A stretch of 64,000 nt of DNA from Terrihalobacillus insolitus (lineage in GTDB: Bacteria > Bacillota > Bacilli > Bacillales > Amphibacillaceae), in NCBI RefSeq assembly GCF_028416575.1, contig NZ_JAMQKB010000014.1, forward strand, positions 1 to 64,000, written 5' to 3'. The position numbers were made by a program, and so were the translations under genes. Below the pieces are notes generated by a model. The model was given only the letters and a program-made list of their open reading frames with translations, did no database searches and was not told the DNA's origin. Below, piece after piece: positions 7,515 through 14,666 of this stretch. Numbering within the stretch: position 1 is the first letter of the stretch; every line of letters begins with the position of its first letter.

Positions 7515-7879
7515 TCAATAAAGACTTGGATCAAGTTTACTATATTTTTGGTAAGTAGTTTCAGCTGGAATTAAGTCAGCTCTTTTAATTAAACCGTTAT
7601 ATTTCTTATCGAAGTAATGTATCAAAATCACTTTATGATAATTGTTTCAGGATACGGGTTGATACTTATAATAGTAAGTTGTCGGGCATATGTATCAGCA
7701 AGTTTAGTCCATTTACCTGGAAGACCCTTTCTTATTTCTCGATCGGAATTACGCAAAAGTTTTTCCTCAAAATCTCTTACGTTTCCTCTGTATAAAATGA
7801 TAAAGGTACGAGAACTTCTCAATTTTTTAACTTCCTCTTTAATTGTTTCTTAAATGATAGCATTTATGCTATCTATCAT
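7515..7879 (-). pseudogene. Broken gene upstream of the XRE gene, possible former toxin
   Basis: From ATG 7879 the frame reads MIDSINAII, then TAA, then continues in frame with KEEVKKLRSSRTFIILYRGN...GLPGKWTKLADTYARQ to a TGA near 7628. In a shifted frame the coding character resumes as ILIHYFDKKYNGLIKRAD...KYSKLDPSLY and ends at 7515-7517, 25 bases before the XRE start. A stop and a frameshift thus interrupt a gene of about 120 codons. The family was not recognised; the toxin suggestion rests only on position and size. Confidence 0.5.
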
Positions 7880-7948
7880 ATTTCAATTTTAAAAATTTAA
7901 CGAAAGAAATAGGCCATTATTTCTGAAGAAACAATTCCTTTCAGTTTA

Positions 7949-8010
7949 TATAAAGGTTCAGGCACCGCAAAAGGACATATGTCCATTTGTAGTGCCTGAC
8001 CCCTTGTGTT
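7949..8010 (+). repeat. REP-like palindromic repeat, copy 3
   Basis: TATAAAGGTTCAGGCACCGCAAAA, inner GGACATATGTCC, and right arm AGTGCCTGACCCCTTGTGTT. It has a few substitutions relative to the copies at 4081 and 9207. It lies between the broken gene at 7515-7879 and the downstream end of ydbC. Confidence 0.85.
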
Positions 8011-8024
8011 CCACAATTAATGCA

Positions 8025-8243
8025 TTAACCTTTCTTTAACAAAACACTTTTCAAATTATTTAACTCTTCTTCCGTTAATGTAACACCTTTCCCCATCTTC
8101 TCGTGATTAGGTGCCCAGTCACGAATATCATACTTCGGATCGCGACCGTTCCAACTGATAAGGTTAAGTTCTTTGTGCCAACCTTTTGGTGATTCGGAAA
8201 GAATAGCGATATGCTCTGTGATTTCATATTTTAGCTCTGCCAT
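8025..8243 (-). CDS. YdbC/PC4-like single-stranded DNA-binding protein
   Basis: 72 residues, ATG behind TGGAGGAGTAAAA. The sequence ELKYEITEHIAILSES, GWHKELNLISWNG, KYDIRDWAPNHEKMGKG and TLTEEELNNL matches the bacterial YdbC family, homologues of the eukaryotic coactivator PC4 (p15). PC4-fold proteins dimerise and bind single-stranded DNA through a curved beta sheet, with roles proposed in transcription, repair or replication. Full length for the family and monocistronic. It is one of the few intact genes in this decayed zone. Confidence 0.85.
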   Translation of the reverse strand: MAELKYEITEHIAILSESPKGWHKELNLISWNGRDPKYDIRDWAPNHEKMGKGVTLTEEELNNLKSVLLKKG

Positions 8244-8272
8244 TTTTACTCCTCCACTAATTACTTAATGAT

Positions 8273-8530
8273 TTATACATTATATTCTCCACTGGTTTCT
8301 GCTGCTCGATTAGCTTGCATATCTTCCACCTTAACATTTCCACACATCAATTCAACCTGCCTCATAACTACATCAAGAGCATTCTTTACTTGTTTTGGTG
8401 GGTAATCATATTTTTTTAATAAGCGTTTAATGATTCTTCTCATTCCCGCTTGTGCACTTTTTCGCACATGCCAGTCGATAGATGCATTCCTTTTTATTGC
8501 TGCTGTTAGCTCATTGGCGACGAACCATTA
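8273..8530 (-). pseudogene. C-terminal fragment of a type I restriction enzyme R subunit (HsdR)
   Basis: The minus strand reads FVANELTAAIKRNASIDWHV, then RKSAQAGMRRIIKRLLKKYDYPPKQ, then a short tail and a stop. This matches the extreme C-terminal helical region of HsdR motor/endonuclease subunits (SIDW, SAQAxMR, LLxKYxYPP). The rest of the ~1000-residue protein, and HsdM/HsdS, are absent; an in-frame stop precedes the fragment near 8534. It marks a lost type I restriction-modification locus. Confidence 0.6.
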
Positions 8531-8842
8531 GTCCGAGGGAACAGAAAGCACACTTCAATATTTAACTAAAACTTGTCAGGCCTATTGATACCAAGCTATT
8601 TTAGCTCTATCAACGCGGCTGTCTCAACATGTATTTTGATAGAATGGTGATACTGACAAGCATAAATATTAGTTTTGCGTGAACGTGCGGCCCCGATAAT
8701 AACAAATCATTGCCCTTAATGCCATTTGTGTTAAATAGGTAATTTAACATTTTAAACAATAGTTTCCAGATTGCGTTTCTTATCAAAAGTGACTACTCCA
8801 CTAAAATAACTCACTTCTGGACAGTATCGTTGAACTATGCAA
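8531..8842. other. Gene-free stretch between HsdR and PIN remnants
   Basis: No frame of useful length with coding character was found on either strand. The block around 8570-8660 (GACAAG and GACAGCC words on the minus strand) may be an eroded insertion-sequence end, but nothing can be assigned. Confidence 0.4.
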
Positions 8843-9229
8843 CTACAATAATTCATCTGGCATGTAGTATTCGCAGTCTAACTTTTTAAAATCTTTCTTA
8901 TCCCAAGTTAATACAGGAAGTTTACTATTAGATTTACTCGAAATTAAAGCATCAGCAAAATCAACATTCATATCCGAATACTTTTCAAGCGCAATGACTA
9001 CATTATCTTCCTCTACTTCAACATTCTCAGATTCAATTACATCTAATAAATATTCGGTTATTTTTCGTTTATCTAATTTATAAAAAGACTTTAGTAACCA
9101 ACAGCATTCAGCAATTACGACAGTAGGGATTACTAAAGTTATTTCATTTTTTTCTACCTTCTCTACAAGCTTCACTATAGTATTAAATTTATTTGGATCA
9201 TCCTTATATAAAGGGGTCAGGCACCGCAA
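8843..9229 (-). pseudogene. PIN-domain protein (VapC-like), N-terminus replaced by a repeat
   Basis: The frame of 128 codons begins with a TTG lying inside the palindromic repeat at 9207-9268; its first residues (RCLTPLY) are repeat-derived. From KDDPNKF onward it is a PIN domain: PTVVIAECCWLLKSFYKL, NVDFADALISSKS and PVLTWDKKDFKKL carry the conserved Glu and Asp residues. The first catalytic Asp of PIN nucleases sits in an N-terminal LDTN-type motif, and that segment is missing. The protein is therefore probably inactive even if made. No antitoxin gene is adjacent. Confidence 0.6.
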
Positions 9230-9268
9230 AAAGACATATGTCCATTTGTGGTGCCTGACCCCTTGTGT
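9207..9268 (+). repeat. REP-like palindromic repeat, copy 4
   Basis: Essentially identical to copy 1: GGGGTCAGGCACC ... GACATATGTC ... GGTGCCTGACCCC, with TATAAA and TTGTGTT boundaries. On its left it joins the truncated PIN gene, and on its right a short remnant of another gene. Confidence 0.85.
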
Positions 9269-9345
9269 TTCTTAGAAGCAAATACATAAGGCAAACCTAA
9301 CTTTGTTGCTAAAACAGCAGAACACGTTGAAAGCAAAACAAAATT
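9268..9345 (-). pseudogene. Tiny remnant, possibly a luciferase-like flavin oxidoreductase
   Basis: The minus strand reads NFVLLSTCSAVLATKLGLPYVFASKK, resembling the segment of bacterial luciferase-like monooxygenases where a LAAxLGLPxxFA pattern is common. Only about 26 codons are left, bounded by the palindromic repeat. Weak evidence; mentioned because it shows that two different gene ends meet at the repeat. Confidence 0.3.
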
Positions 9346-9366
9346 CGAAATTATTTTCTAAATGCA

Positions 9367-9415
9367 TTGACAATATCTGATTACTGTAATATATTACTTA
9401 ACAGTAATATATTAT
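9367..9415 (+). promoter_or_regulatory. SigmaA promoter overlapped by two palindromic operator-like sites
   Basis: TTGACA (9367-9372) and TATATT (9390-9395) are 17 bases apart. The -10 lies inside a perfect 12-bp palindrome GTAATATATTAC (9386-9397), and a second near-copy GTAATATATTAT follows 18 bases on (9404-9415). Read together, AATATATTAC and GTAATATATT form a 10-bp inverted repeat with a 6-bp spacer. A dimeric repressor is expected here; the TetR gene at 10260-10865 is the nearest candidate. The controlled gene starts at 9558, about 150 bases downstream. Confidence 0.6.
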
Positions 9416-9557
9416 TTCAGAATATTAAGACGAATATTAAGTCAATCATGAACTGTATAAAGGAGGATTGTGAAGATAAATTTAAATAGGTTAATCGTTT
9501 AGAGTCTTAAATTGTCGTTTTAATTGGTCAAGATACAAAATAAGATTTGGGGGAATT

Positions 9558-10208
9558 ATGATGAAAAGTAAATTGAAGATGTTAAATTCGAAGACAACAA
9601 AAGGTTGGAAAATTGGATTAGGTAGTGCCGCTTTGATCGGGTCTATGGTTGCTGGACCGCTTGGCACCTCAGCTGCAGAAACTAATCCGGGATTTGAGGT
9701 AAGTTCACAAACCACGAATGCACAGGTTAGTCAGCTTGATGTGATTAAGAGGGAATTGCGAAAGTATACAAGTGTAAAAGCAGCAGAGAAAGCGGGTTAT
9801 ACAAAATTGACTGACTTTGTACCGCAAATGGGCTATCATTACACGAACACAGCTGCGGTAGGGACAGATTTACCAAATATTTTGCTTTATGCACCAGTTA
9901 ATGGCGTATTAACACTCGTTGGTGCCGAATGGGGTACGGCAGACCCGAATGCCGAATCACCCATTGATGGCACGAACTTTAACCTCGTGCACAAGGCGAG
10001 TGCCCATTACACCGATGGTTCTGAAATGGAGTGGGCAGACCCAACAACTGTTCCACAAACCAATCCTGACACTGGGGCAACCTTGGACCAATGGCATCCA
10101 GATCTATATGGGATGCATGTTTGGTTCCTTGATAATCCTAATGGAACATTTGCCGACATGAATCCAGCTCTAAATAATGTGATTGGTCATGAAGATTTAA
10201 GGCCATAA
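9558..10208 (+). CDS. Secreted protein of unknown function
   Basis: 216 residues, start at 9558 behind GGGGGAATT. It has a signal peptide: a Lys-rich N-region, a hydrophobic stretch (IGLGSAALIGSMVAG) and an SAA-type cleavage site near residue 40. The mature part includes VPQMGYHY, LLYAPVNG, LVGAEWG and DLYGMHVWFLDNPNGTF near the end. The GMGYHY-like and LHVW-like blocks recall a family of exported hypothetical proteins in haloarchaea and bacteria, but no function is known to me. It probably sits outside the membrane or in the wall. Its promoter carries palindromic operators, and a shared terminator separates it from a convergent TetR gene. Confidence 0.75.
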   Translation: MMKSKLKMLNSKTTKGWKIGLGSAALIGSMVAGPLGTSAAETNPGFEVSSQTTNAQVSQLDVIKRELRKYTSVKAAEKAGYTKLTDFVPQMGYHYTNTAAVGTDLPNILLYAPVNGVLTLVGAEWGTADPNAESPIDGTNFNLVHKASAHYTDGSEMEWADPTTVPQTNPDTGATLDQWHPDLYGMHVWFLDNPNGTFADMNPALNNVIGHEDLRP

Positions 10209-10233
10209 AAAGAAAGAGTTTGTAAGTTGAAAG

Positions 10234-10258
10234 AGGCCCGACTTTTATAGTCGGGCCT
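10234..10258. terminator. Bidirectional terminator between convergent genes
   Basis: Perfect 10-bp stem AGGCCCGACT (10234-10243) and AGTCGGGCCT (10249-10258) with loop TTTAT. It lies between the stop of the secreted-protein gene and the stop of the TetR gene and can serve both, although the T-runs are modest. Confidence 0.75.
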
Positions 10259-10259
10259 T

Positions 10260-10865
10260 CTACTCAATCCTTTTTTTATTCTCTATCCCATACAAGAAAA
10301 GTTGTACAATTTGGTTAGCAAGATTTTCAGGTTGAATTAATCTATCTAAAAGTTTTGTTAGTGTCAGCCTTTCGATGACTCCAACTAAACTTTCGGCAAC
10401 GATTTTTGTGTCAAAATTCGAGTTGAAATAGCCTTTGCTTATTTCATCATCCAGATTTTCCTTTATTCCTTCTGCAATTCCCTTCTTAATATCCCCAGCT
10501 TCTTGGGCAATAAAGAAACCGATTTTAGTCAAATATGGATTTTCGGCAAAAAAAGTGAAGATATTTAACAGACTGCTCTTTATCGTATTGGATAAATCGG
10601 CATCGTCTAGTCCAGATTCTAAGCGACTTTTACTTACCAGATTTACTAACTGCGTTCGGAAAGAATCCACCAGTTCTTGAAAAAGAGCCTCTTTACTTTG
10701 GAAATAGATATAAAAAGTTGGCTGCGTGACCTTCGCCTGTTTTACTATATCGCTCACTTTTGTCTGCTGGTAACCTTTTTTGGCAAACTCCTCAGCTGCA
10801 ATTGTAAGTAATAATAATCTGCTTTCTTCTCCATTCGATCCCTTTTTTCGTCCTCTTCTAGCCAT
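10260..10865 (-). CDS. TetR/AcrR-family transcriptional regulator
   Basis: 201 residues. A basic N-terminus (RRGRKKG) is followed by the TetR helix-turn-helix at about 20-65: AAEEFAKKGYQQTKVSDIVKQAKVTQPTFYIYFQSKEALFQEL. The remaining helical domain would bind an unknown ligand and form the dimer. The gene converges on the secreted-protein gene; in this family a regulator often controls a neighbour, and two 12-bp palindromes cover that neighbour's promoter, so the pairing is plausible but unproven. No divergently transcribed target lies upstream. Confidence 0.85.
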   Translation of the reverse strand: MARRGRKKGSNGEESRLLLLTIAAEEFAKKGYQQTKVSDIVKQAKVTQPTFYIYFQSKEALFQELVDSFRTQLVNLVSKSRLESGLDDADLSNTIKSSLLNIFTFFAENPYLTKIGFFIAQEAGDIKKGIAEGIKENLDDEISKGYFNSNFDTKIVAESLVGVIERLTLTKLLDRLIQPENLANQIVQLFLYGIENKKRIE

Positions 10866-10896
10866 AAGACAACTCCAACTCCAAATTCATAGTCAT

Positions 10897-11013
10897 TTAA
10901 AACCAAATCATAGAAAGAAAATATCGATTTTTATTGGTTGATGGTTTTGTGTTGACCTCTATAATACCAAATTTCTGGGGAGGATACTGACTGCAAACTT
11001 GATTCCATTTCAT
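10897..11013 (-). pseudogene. Short ORF, possible truncated small protein
   Basis: A 38-codon frame from ATG 11013 follows a good GGGAGG site at eight bases spacing. It begins MKWNQVCSQYP, resembling the MKWNEV-QYP start of small conserved Bacillaceae proteins that are normally longer, so this is probably a truncated relative. It lies just upstream of the TetR gene on the same strand and could be its leader. Nothing more can be said. Confidence 0.35.
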
Positions 11014-11150
11014 TATCATTACCTCCCGATCATCCTAGTGATTTGATTTTATTATAGCATACAGATCCACTAAACCCTGTTATAGCAAGTTTGTCCCCCT
11101 CTGTTATATACTTTTAAACCTTTATACAATAAAGTTTTTCGGCATCTGTA

Positions 11151-12527
11151 TTAATCGAGTGTTAACAGAGCTACGCACTCCACATGTGTCGTCTGCGGAA
11201 ACATATCAACTGGCTGCACCTGCTTCGTCTCATACCCACCATCGGATAAAATTCGCAAATCCCTTGCTAGTGTTGCTGGATTACAGGATACATATACAAT
11301 TCGTTTTGGCTGCATGGTGATCATTGCTTGGAGTAGCTCTTCGTCACAGCCTTTTCGTGGGGGGTCTACCACGATTACATCTGGTCGGAGCCCTTGACCT
11401 GTCCACCAGGGCAAGATTTTTTCTGCTTCCCCGACGTAGAATTCTACGTTGTTTATGTTGTTTAATTTTGCATTTTCTTTGGCATCGGAAATCGCTTCTG
11501 GGACGATTTCAATCCCGTATACTTTTTTTGCTTGTTGTGCTAAAAAGAGCGAAATGGTTCCGATACCGCAATATGCGTCGACAACGGTTTCACTACCACT
11601 AAGATTCGCGTATTCTAACGCCTTGTCATACAGAACCTTTGTTTGTGGTGGATTAATTTGATAAAATGACTGAGCTGAAATCGCGAATTTAATGTCCCCA
11701 ATCGTGTCGTAGATGTATTCGTTACCCCAGAGGACCTTTGTTTTATCACCCAAAATAACGTTCGTTTTACGCTTGTTCACGTTTTGAATGATCGATTTCA
11801 CTTGTGGATATGTCTCTGTCAGTTGTTGAATAAGTTGTTCTTGATGTGGGAGCTTTTCGGTTCTCGTAATGAGCACGATCATCGTCTCGTTCGTTTGCTG
11901 TCCTGTTCGGACCATAATATGGCGCAGAACCCCCCTATCATTCTGTTCACGATATGCAGAAATCCCGAGCTGATCTGCAATTCGACGCACCGCTTCGACC
12001 ATGCGATCGTTTACCTCGTCCTGCACGACACATGTGTCCATACCATCAATGATCGTGTGGCTCCGTTTTTGATAAAATCCAGTAATGAGCTCTCCGTCGC
12101 GTTCGCCTACTGGGATTTGCACTTTGTTGCGATAGCGCCAGGGGTCCGTCATTCCGAGAACGGGATGCACGGGGACATCCTCGATGTGGCCAATTTTTCG
12201 TAGCGTGTTTTTTACTTGTTTTTGCTTCATTTCAAGTTGCATATCATAGCTCATATGTTGAAGCTGACAACCGCCACATTGAACGAACACATCACAAGGT
12301 GGATCTACACGGTCAGGGCTTTCATTTGTCAGCTTCATAAGCTTTCCGAAGCCGTAGTTCTTGTTTACTTTCACAACTTTGACTTTCCCTGTTTCGCCAG
12401 GCAGAACGTAAGGTACGAAAAGAGGATAGCCGTTTATTTTACCTACCCCATCCCCATCATGGGTTATATCTTCAAAAGTTAGTTCAACGGTTTCGTTCTT
12501 TTTCACTGGTGGTTTTTGTTTTGCCAT
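11151..12527 (-). CDS. rlmCD: 23S rRNA (uracil-C5)-methyltransferase RlmCD
   Basis: 458 residues. An N-terminal TRAM domain (residues ~10-70, [17 protein letters not shown]) is followed by an iron-sulfur cluster motif (C78, C84, C87 in [12 protein letters not shown], plus a later Cys), then the S-adenosylmethionine-binding domain with [12 protein letters not shown]. The catalytic base region DPPRKGCDE and nucleophile [11 protein letters not shown] are at the C-terminus. The B. subtilis orthologue (YefA) methylates both U747 and U1939 of 23S rRNA, and the downstream position of the gene relative to dagK matches B. subtilis. The TrmA/RlmD family assignment is secure; dual specificity is inferred from orthology. 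Confidence 0.9.
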   Translation of the reverse strand: MAKQKPPVKKNETVELTFEDITHDGDGVGKINGYPLFVPYVLPGETGKVKVVKVNKNYGFGKLMKLTNESPDRVDPPCDVFVQCGGCQLQHMSYDMQLEMKQKQVKNTLRKIGHIEDVPVHPVLGMTDPWRYRNKVQIPVGERDGELITGFYQKRSHTIIDGMDTCVVQDEVNDRMVEAVRRIADQLGISAYREQNDRGVLRHIMVRTGQQTNETMIVLITRTEKLPHQEQLIQQLTETYPQVKSIIQNVNKRKTNVILGDKTKVLWGNEYIYDTIGDIKFAISAQSFYQINPPQTKVLYDKALEYANLSGSETVVDAYCGIGTISLFLAQQAKKVYGIEIVPEAISDAKENAKLNNINNVEFYVGEAEKILPWWTGQGLRPDVIVVDPPRKGCDEELLQAMITMQPKRIVYVSCNPATLARDLRILSDGGYETKQVQPVDMFPQTTHVECVALLTLD

Positions 12528-12612
12528 TTATCATCGTCCTTTGTATACATTGCTGAAAAAAAGTGTATCACACGAACCTTTGAAAAGAAAATAGAAGCGT
12601 TAATCCTACCGA

Positions 12613-13407
12613 TCACCATTCAAATTCCCACTCGTCTTTAAGGTGTAGGTAGATAACAAAAAGTGTGTTTTCGATGTCCCGAATGGTTTTGCCTTCTACT
12701 TCCATCCCTACTTTTGGTAATAAAAGGCCTCCCACTTGCTTGGTGAGCTGCGTTCGCTCCCATGTGGATAATTGTAAATAACGATTGGAGTATGTTTTAA
12801 TTAGATTCCACTCTTTTGCTCCTAATGTCCAATCTTCTAGAATAAGATCATCTTTGGATAATCCTCTATTCTTTATTTCTTTTTCAATACTGTTCCCTTT
12901 CTTTTTCGTCTTCTTTTTACCTTCATGGACAACGATTGTACCACCAACAAGGTCGCCTATTCGTTTATGTCTTGAGTGAAAAAAAATCATGAGCATTCCT
13001 ACTAGGTAGTTAACGGGTAACGAGTCGATGATCCGCAACAGATTGCGAATAAAGCTTGATAATAGCGTAATACTATGGCCATTATCTTGTATAACTCGAA
13101 TTCCCAATGCTTTTTTTCCAATTGTTTTTCCACCTGAAAAATATTCAAAGACGAAGAAATAGCCCCAATTTATAATAAAAACTACGATAACTGCAATGGC
13201 AATCGGAACAGTATTCATCTCTATAGAAAAAAGAAGGTCTGGCTGTCCAGCTACGATGACAAATGCAGCAAGTAAGATGAGTAGGTTCACCGCCATTAAA
13301 ATGATTTGATCAATAAGGAATGCGGACGCTCTACTTCCTAATCCTGCTAACTGAAACTGAACGGAAACAAATTCAGGTGTTTTAATATTGACTTGTTCTT
13401 GATCCAT
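12613..13407 (-). CDS. RDD-domain membrane protein
   Basis: About 264 residues from ATG 13407 (GGGGTC upstream); a longer in-frame start at 13479 lacks support. The RDD domain covers residues ~10-160: GLGSRASAFLIDQIILM in the first membrane segment, two more hydrophobic segments, then FSGGKTIGKKALGIRV and GDLVGGTIVV. The C-terminal ~100 residues are soluble and charged. RDD proteins sit in the cytoplasmic membrane; some have been linked to ion exchange, but the function here is unknown. RDD genes often accompany SpoIIM-like and MoxR-DUF58 modules, as here, where the SpoIIM-like gene is on the other strand and separated by a MITE. Confidence 0.8.
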   Translation of the reverse strand: MDQEQVNIKTPEFVSVQFQLAGLGSRASAFLIDQIILMAVNLLILLAAFVIVAGQPDLLFSIEMNTVPIAIAVIVVFIINWGYFFVFEYFSGGKTIGKKALGIRVIQDNGHSITLLSSFIRNLLRIIDSLPVNYLVGMLMIFFHSRHKRIGDLVGGTIVVHEGKKKTKKKGNSIEKEIKNRGLSKDDLILEDWTLGAKEWNLIKTYSNRYLQLSTWERTQLTKQVGGLLLPKVGMEVEGKTIRDIENTLFVIYLHLKDEWEFEW

Positions 13408-13504
13408 AAAATGACCCCATTTTTGTTCTAATTTCTGAAAACGAAATAACATGGTATGATAACAGTAGCATAGATTCACCTTAATGAAACGTGTTACTCC
13501 TAAT

Positions 13505-13659
13505 AGAGGATGTTCAAAAAGTCACCAAATGATAAGCTGCGCATCTCTTCGTTGGCTTGTTTTTCCATTGCTCACGTATTAAAAGCATACGCTGCGCTAC
13601 TCAAAACTACGCCGCCTCGACCTGCTTGCTTCTAATTTGCCGACTTTTTGAACACGCAT
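13505..13659 (-). repeat. MITE-like dispersed repeat, short form, reverse orientation
   Basis: Starts AGAGGATGTTCAAAAAGTC and ends GACTTTTTGAACACGCAT, i.e. the same ends as the copy at 3091 but inverted. It lacks the ~120-bp internal segment of the long form. It lies between the RDD gene and the SpoIIM-like gene, at a point where gene orientation changes. Confidence 0.8.
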
Positions 13660-13697
13660 TATACCACGAAATACCAAAATAAGAAGGTGTGCCCCAT

Positions 13698-14666
13698 ATG
13701 AACGTAAAGCAATTCGTGAAACAGCATCGCGCGGAATGGAAACAGCTTGAGCAATTCGTGACGTTACTACATAAAGGAAAAAACAAGTATACTGGCTCTG
13801 ATATAAATCAATTTCACCGACTATATCAAAAAACAGCCCAACATTTATCTTATAGCCAAACCTATTTTCCAAAAGAAGATGTGACGAAATATTTGAATGA
13901 ACTTGTTTCTAAATCACACAACCTCTTGTATAAAGACCAAATCTCTAGCATGAAACAAATGCGCCATTTTTTTACGACGACATTTGTCAGGCTTCTGTCC
14001 GAACAGTGGAAGTTCGTTGTCGTTGCATTACTTCTTTTTACCTTAGGTGTAGTAGGAAGTTTTATTTCCGTAATGAATGATCCGTTGCACCTTTATTCCG
14101 TACTTCCTGGGGAAATAGCTAAAAGTGTTAACCCAGATCGAGTAGGTGAACAGGATGGCGCTGTTGATGCTTCACTTATGTCTGCTACTGTTATGACGAA
14201 TAATATCCAGGTGGCATTTCTAGCATTTGCAGGTGGTGTCACCTTTGGCTTGTTGACCGTATATTTACTTGTTTACAATGGTATTATTATTGGTGCGCTT
14301 GCTGCTTTATTTTGGCAGTATGACAAAACCTATGAGTTTTGGGCGTACATTGTACCACATGGCATGGTTGAGCTTACTGCCATTTTTATTGCTGGTGGTG
14401 CTGGCCTGTTAATGGGCTACAAGCTTTTCGTGCCAGGTCCTTTTTCTAGAGGCTATCAATTAAAACAACAAGCAAAGCGATCTGTCCAGCTATTGCTTGG
14501 AACCATTCCATTATTCGTTATTGCTGGTGTTATTGAAGGGTTTATTACCCCAGCCCCACTTTCATTAGGAACAAAATATATCGTGGCAGGGTTGACCGTG
14601 TTTGGTTTATTGTTATACATCACGACTGGGAAAATGCTGGGAAAAAGGCGCCAACAATTACAATAA
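13698..14666 (+). CDS. Stage II sporulation protein M-like (SpoIIM/DUF95) membrane protein
   Basis: About 322 residues; ATG 13698 has AAGGTG nine bases upstream, better than the GTG at 13689. A ~110-residue soluble N-terminus precedes several membrane segments: VVALLLFTLGVVGSFISV, VAFLAFAGGVTFGLLTVYL, ELTAIFIAGGAGLLMGY and two near the C-terminus. HGMVELTAIFIAGGAGL is the SpoIIM family signature. Larger than true SpoIIM, so probably the paralogue that travels with MoxR-DUF58-RDD clusters rather than the engulfment protein itself. It converges with DUF58, overlapping it by nine bases, while the usual arrangement is co-directional. Confidence 0.8.
   Translation: MNVKQFVKQHRAEWKQLEQFVTLLHKGKNKYTGSDINQFHRLYQKTAQHLSYSQTYFPKEDVTKYLNELVSKSHNLLYKDQISSMKQMRHFFTTTFVRLLSEQWKFVVVALLLFTLGVVGSFISVMNDPLHLYSVLPGEIAKSVNPDRVGEQDGAVDASLMSATVMTNNIQVAFLAFAGGVTFGLLTVYLLVYNGIIIGALAALFWQYDKTYEFWAYIVPHGMVELTAIFIAGGAGLLMGYKLFVPGPFSRGYQLKQQAKRSVQLLLGTIPLFVIAGVIEGFITPAPLSLGTKYIVAGLTVFGLLLYITTGKMLGKRRQQLQ

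Noticed and set aside
9471..9510. GTG-initiated ten-codon leader peptide behind AAAGGAGGA upstream of the secreted-protein gene
   Set aside because: The ribosome binding site is only three bases from the GTG; spacing is too short to propose translation.
9491..9715. Minus-strand frame across the secreted-protein gene start
   Set aside because: Antisense shadow of the signal peptide region.
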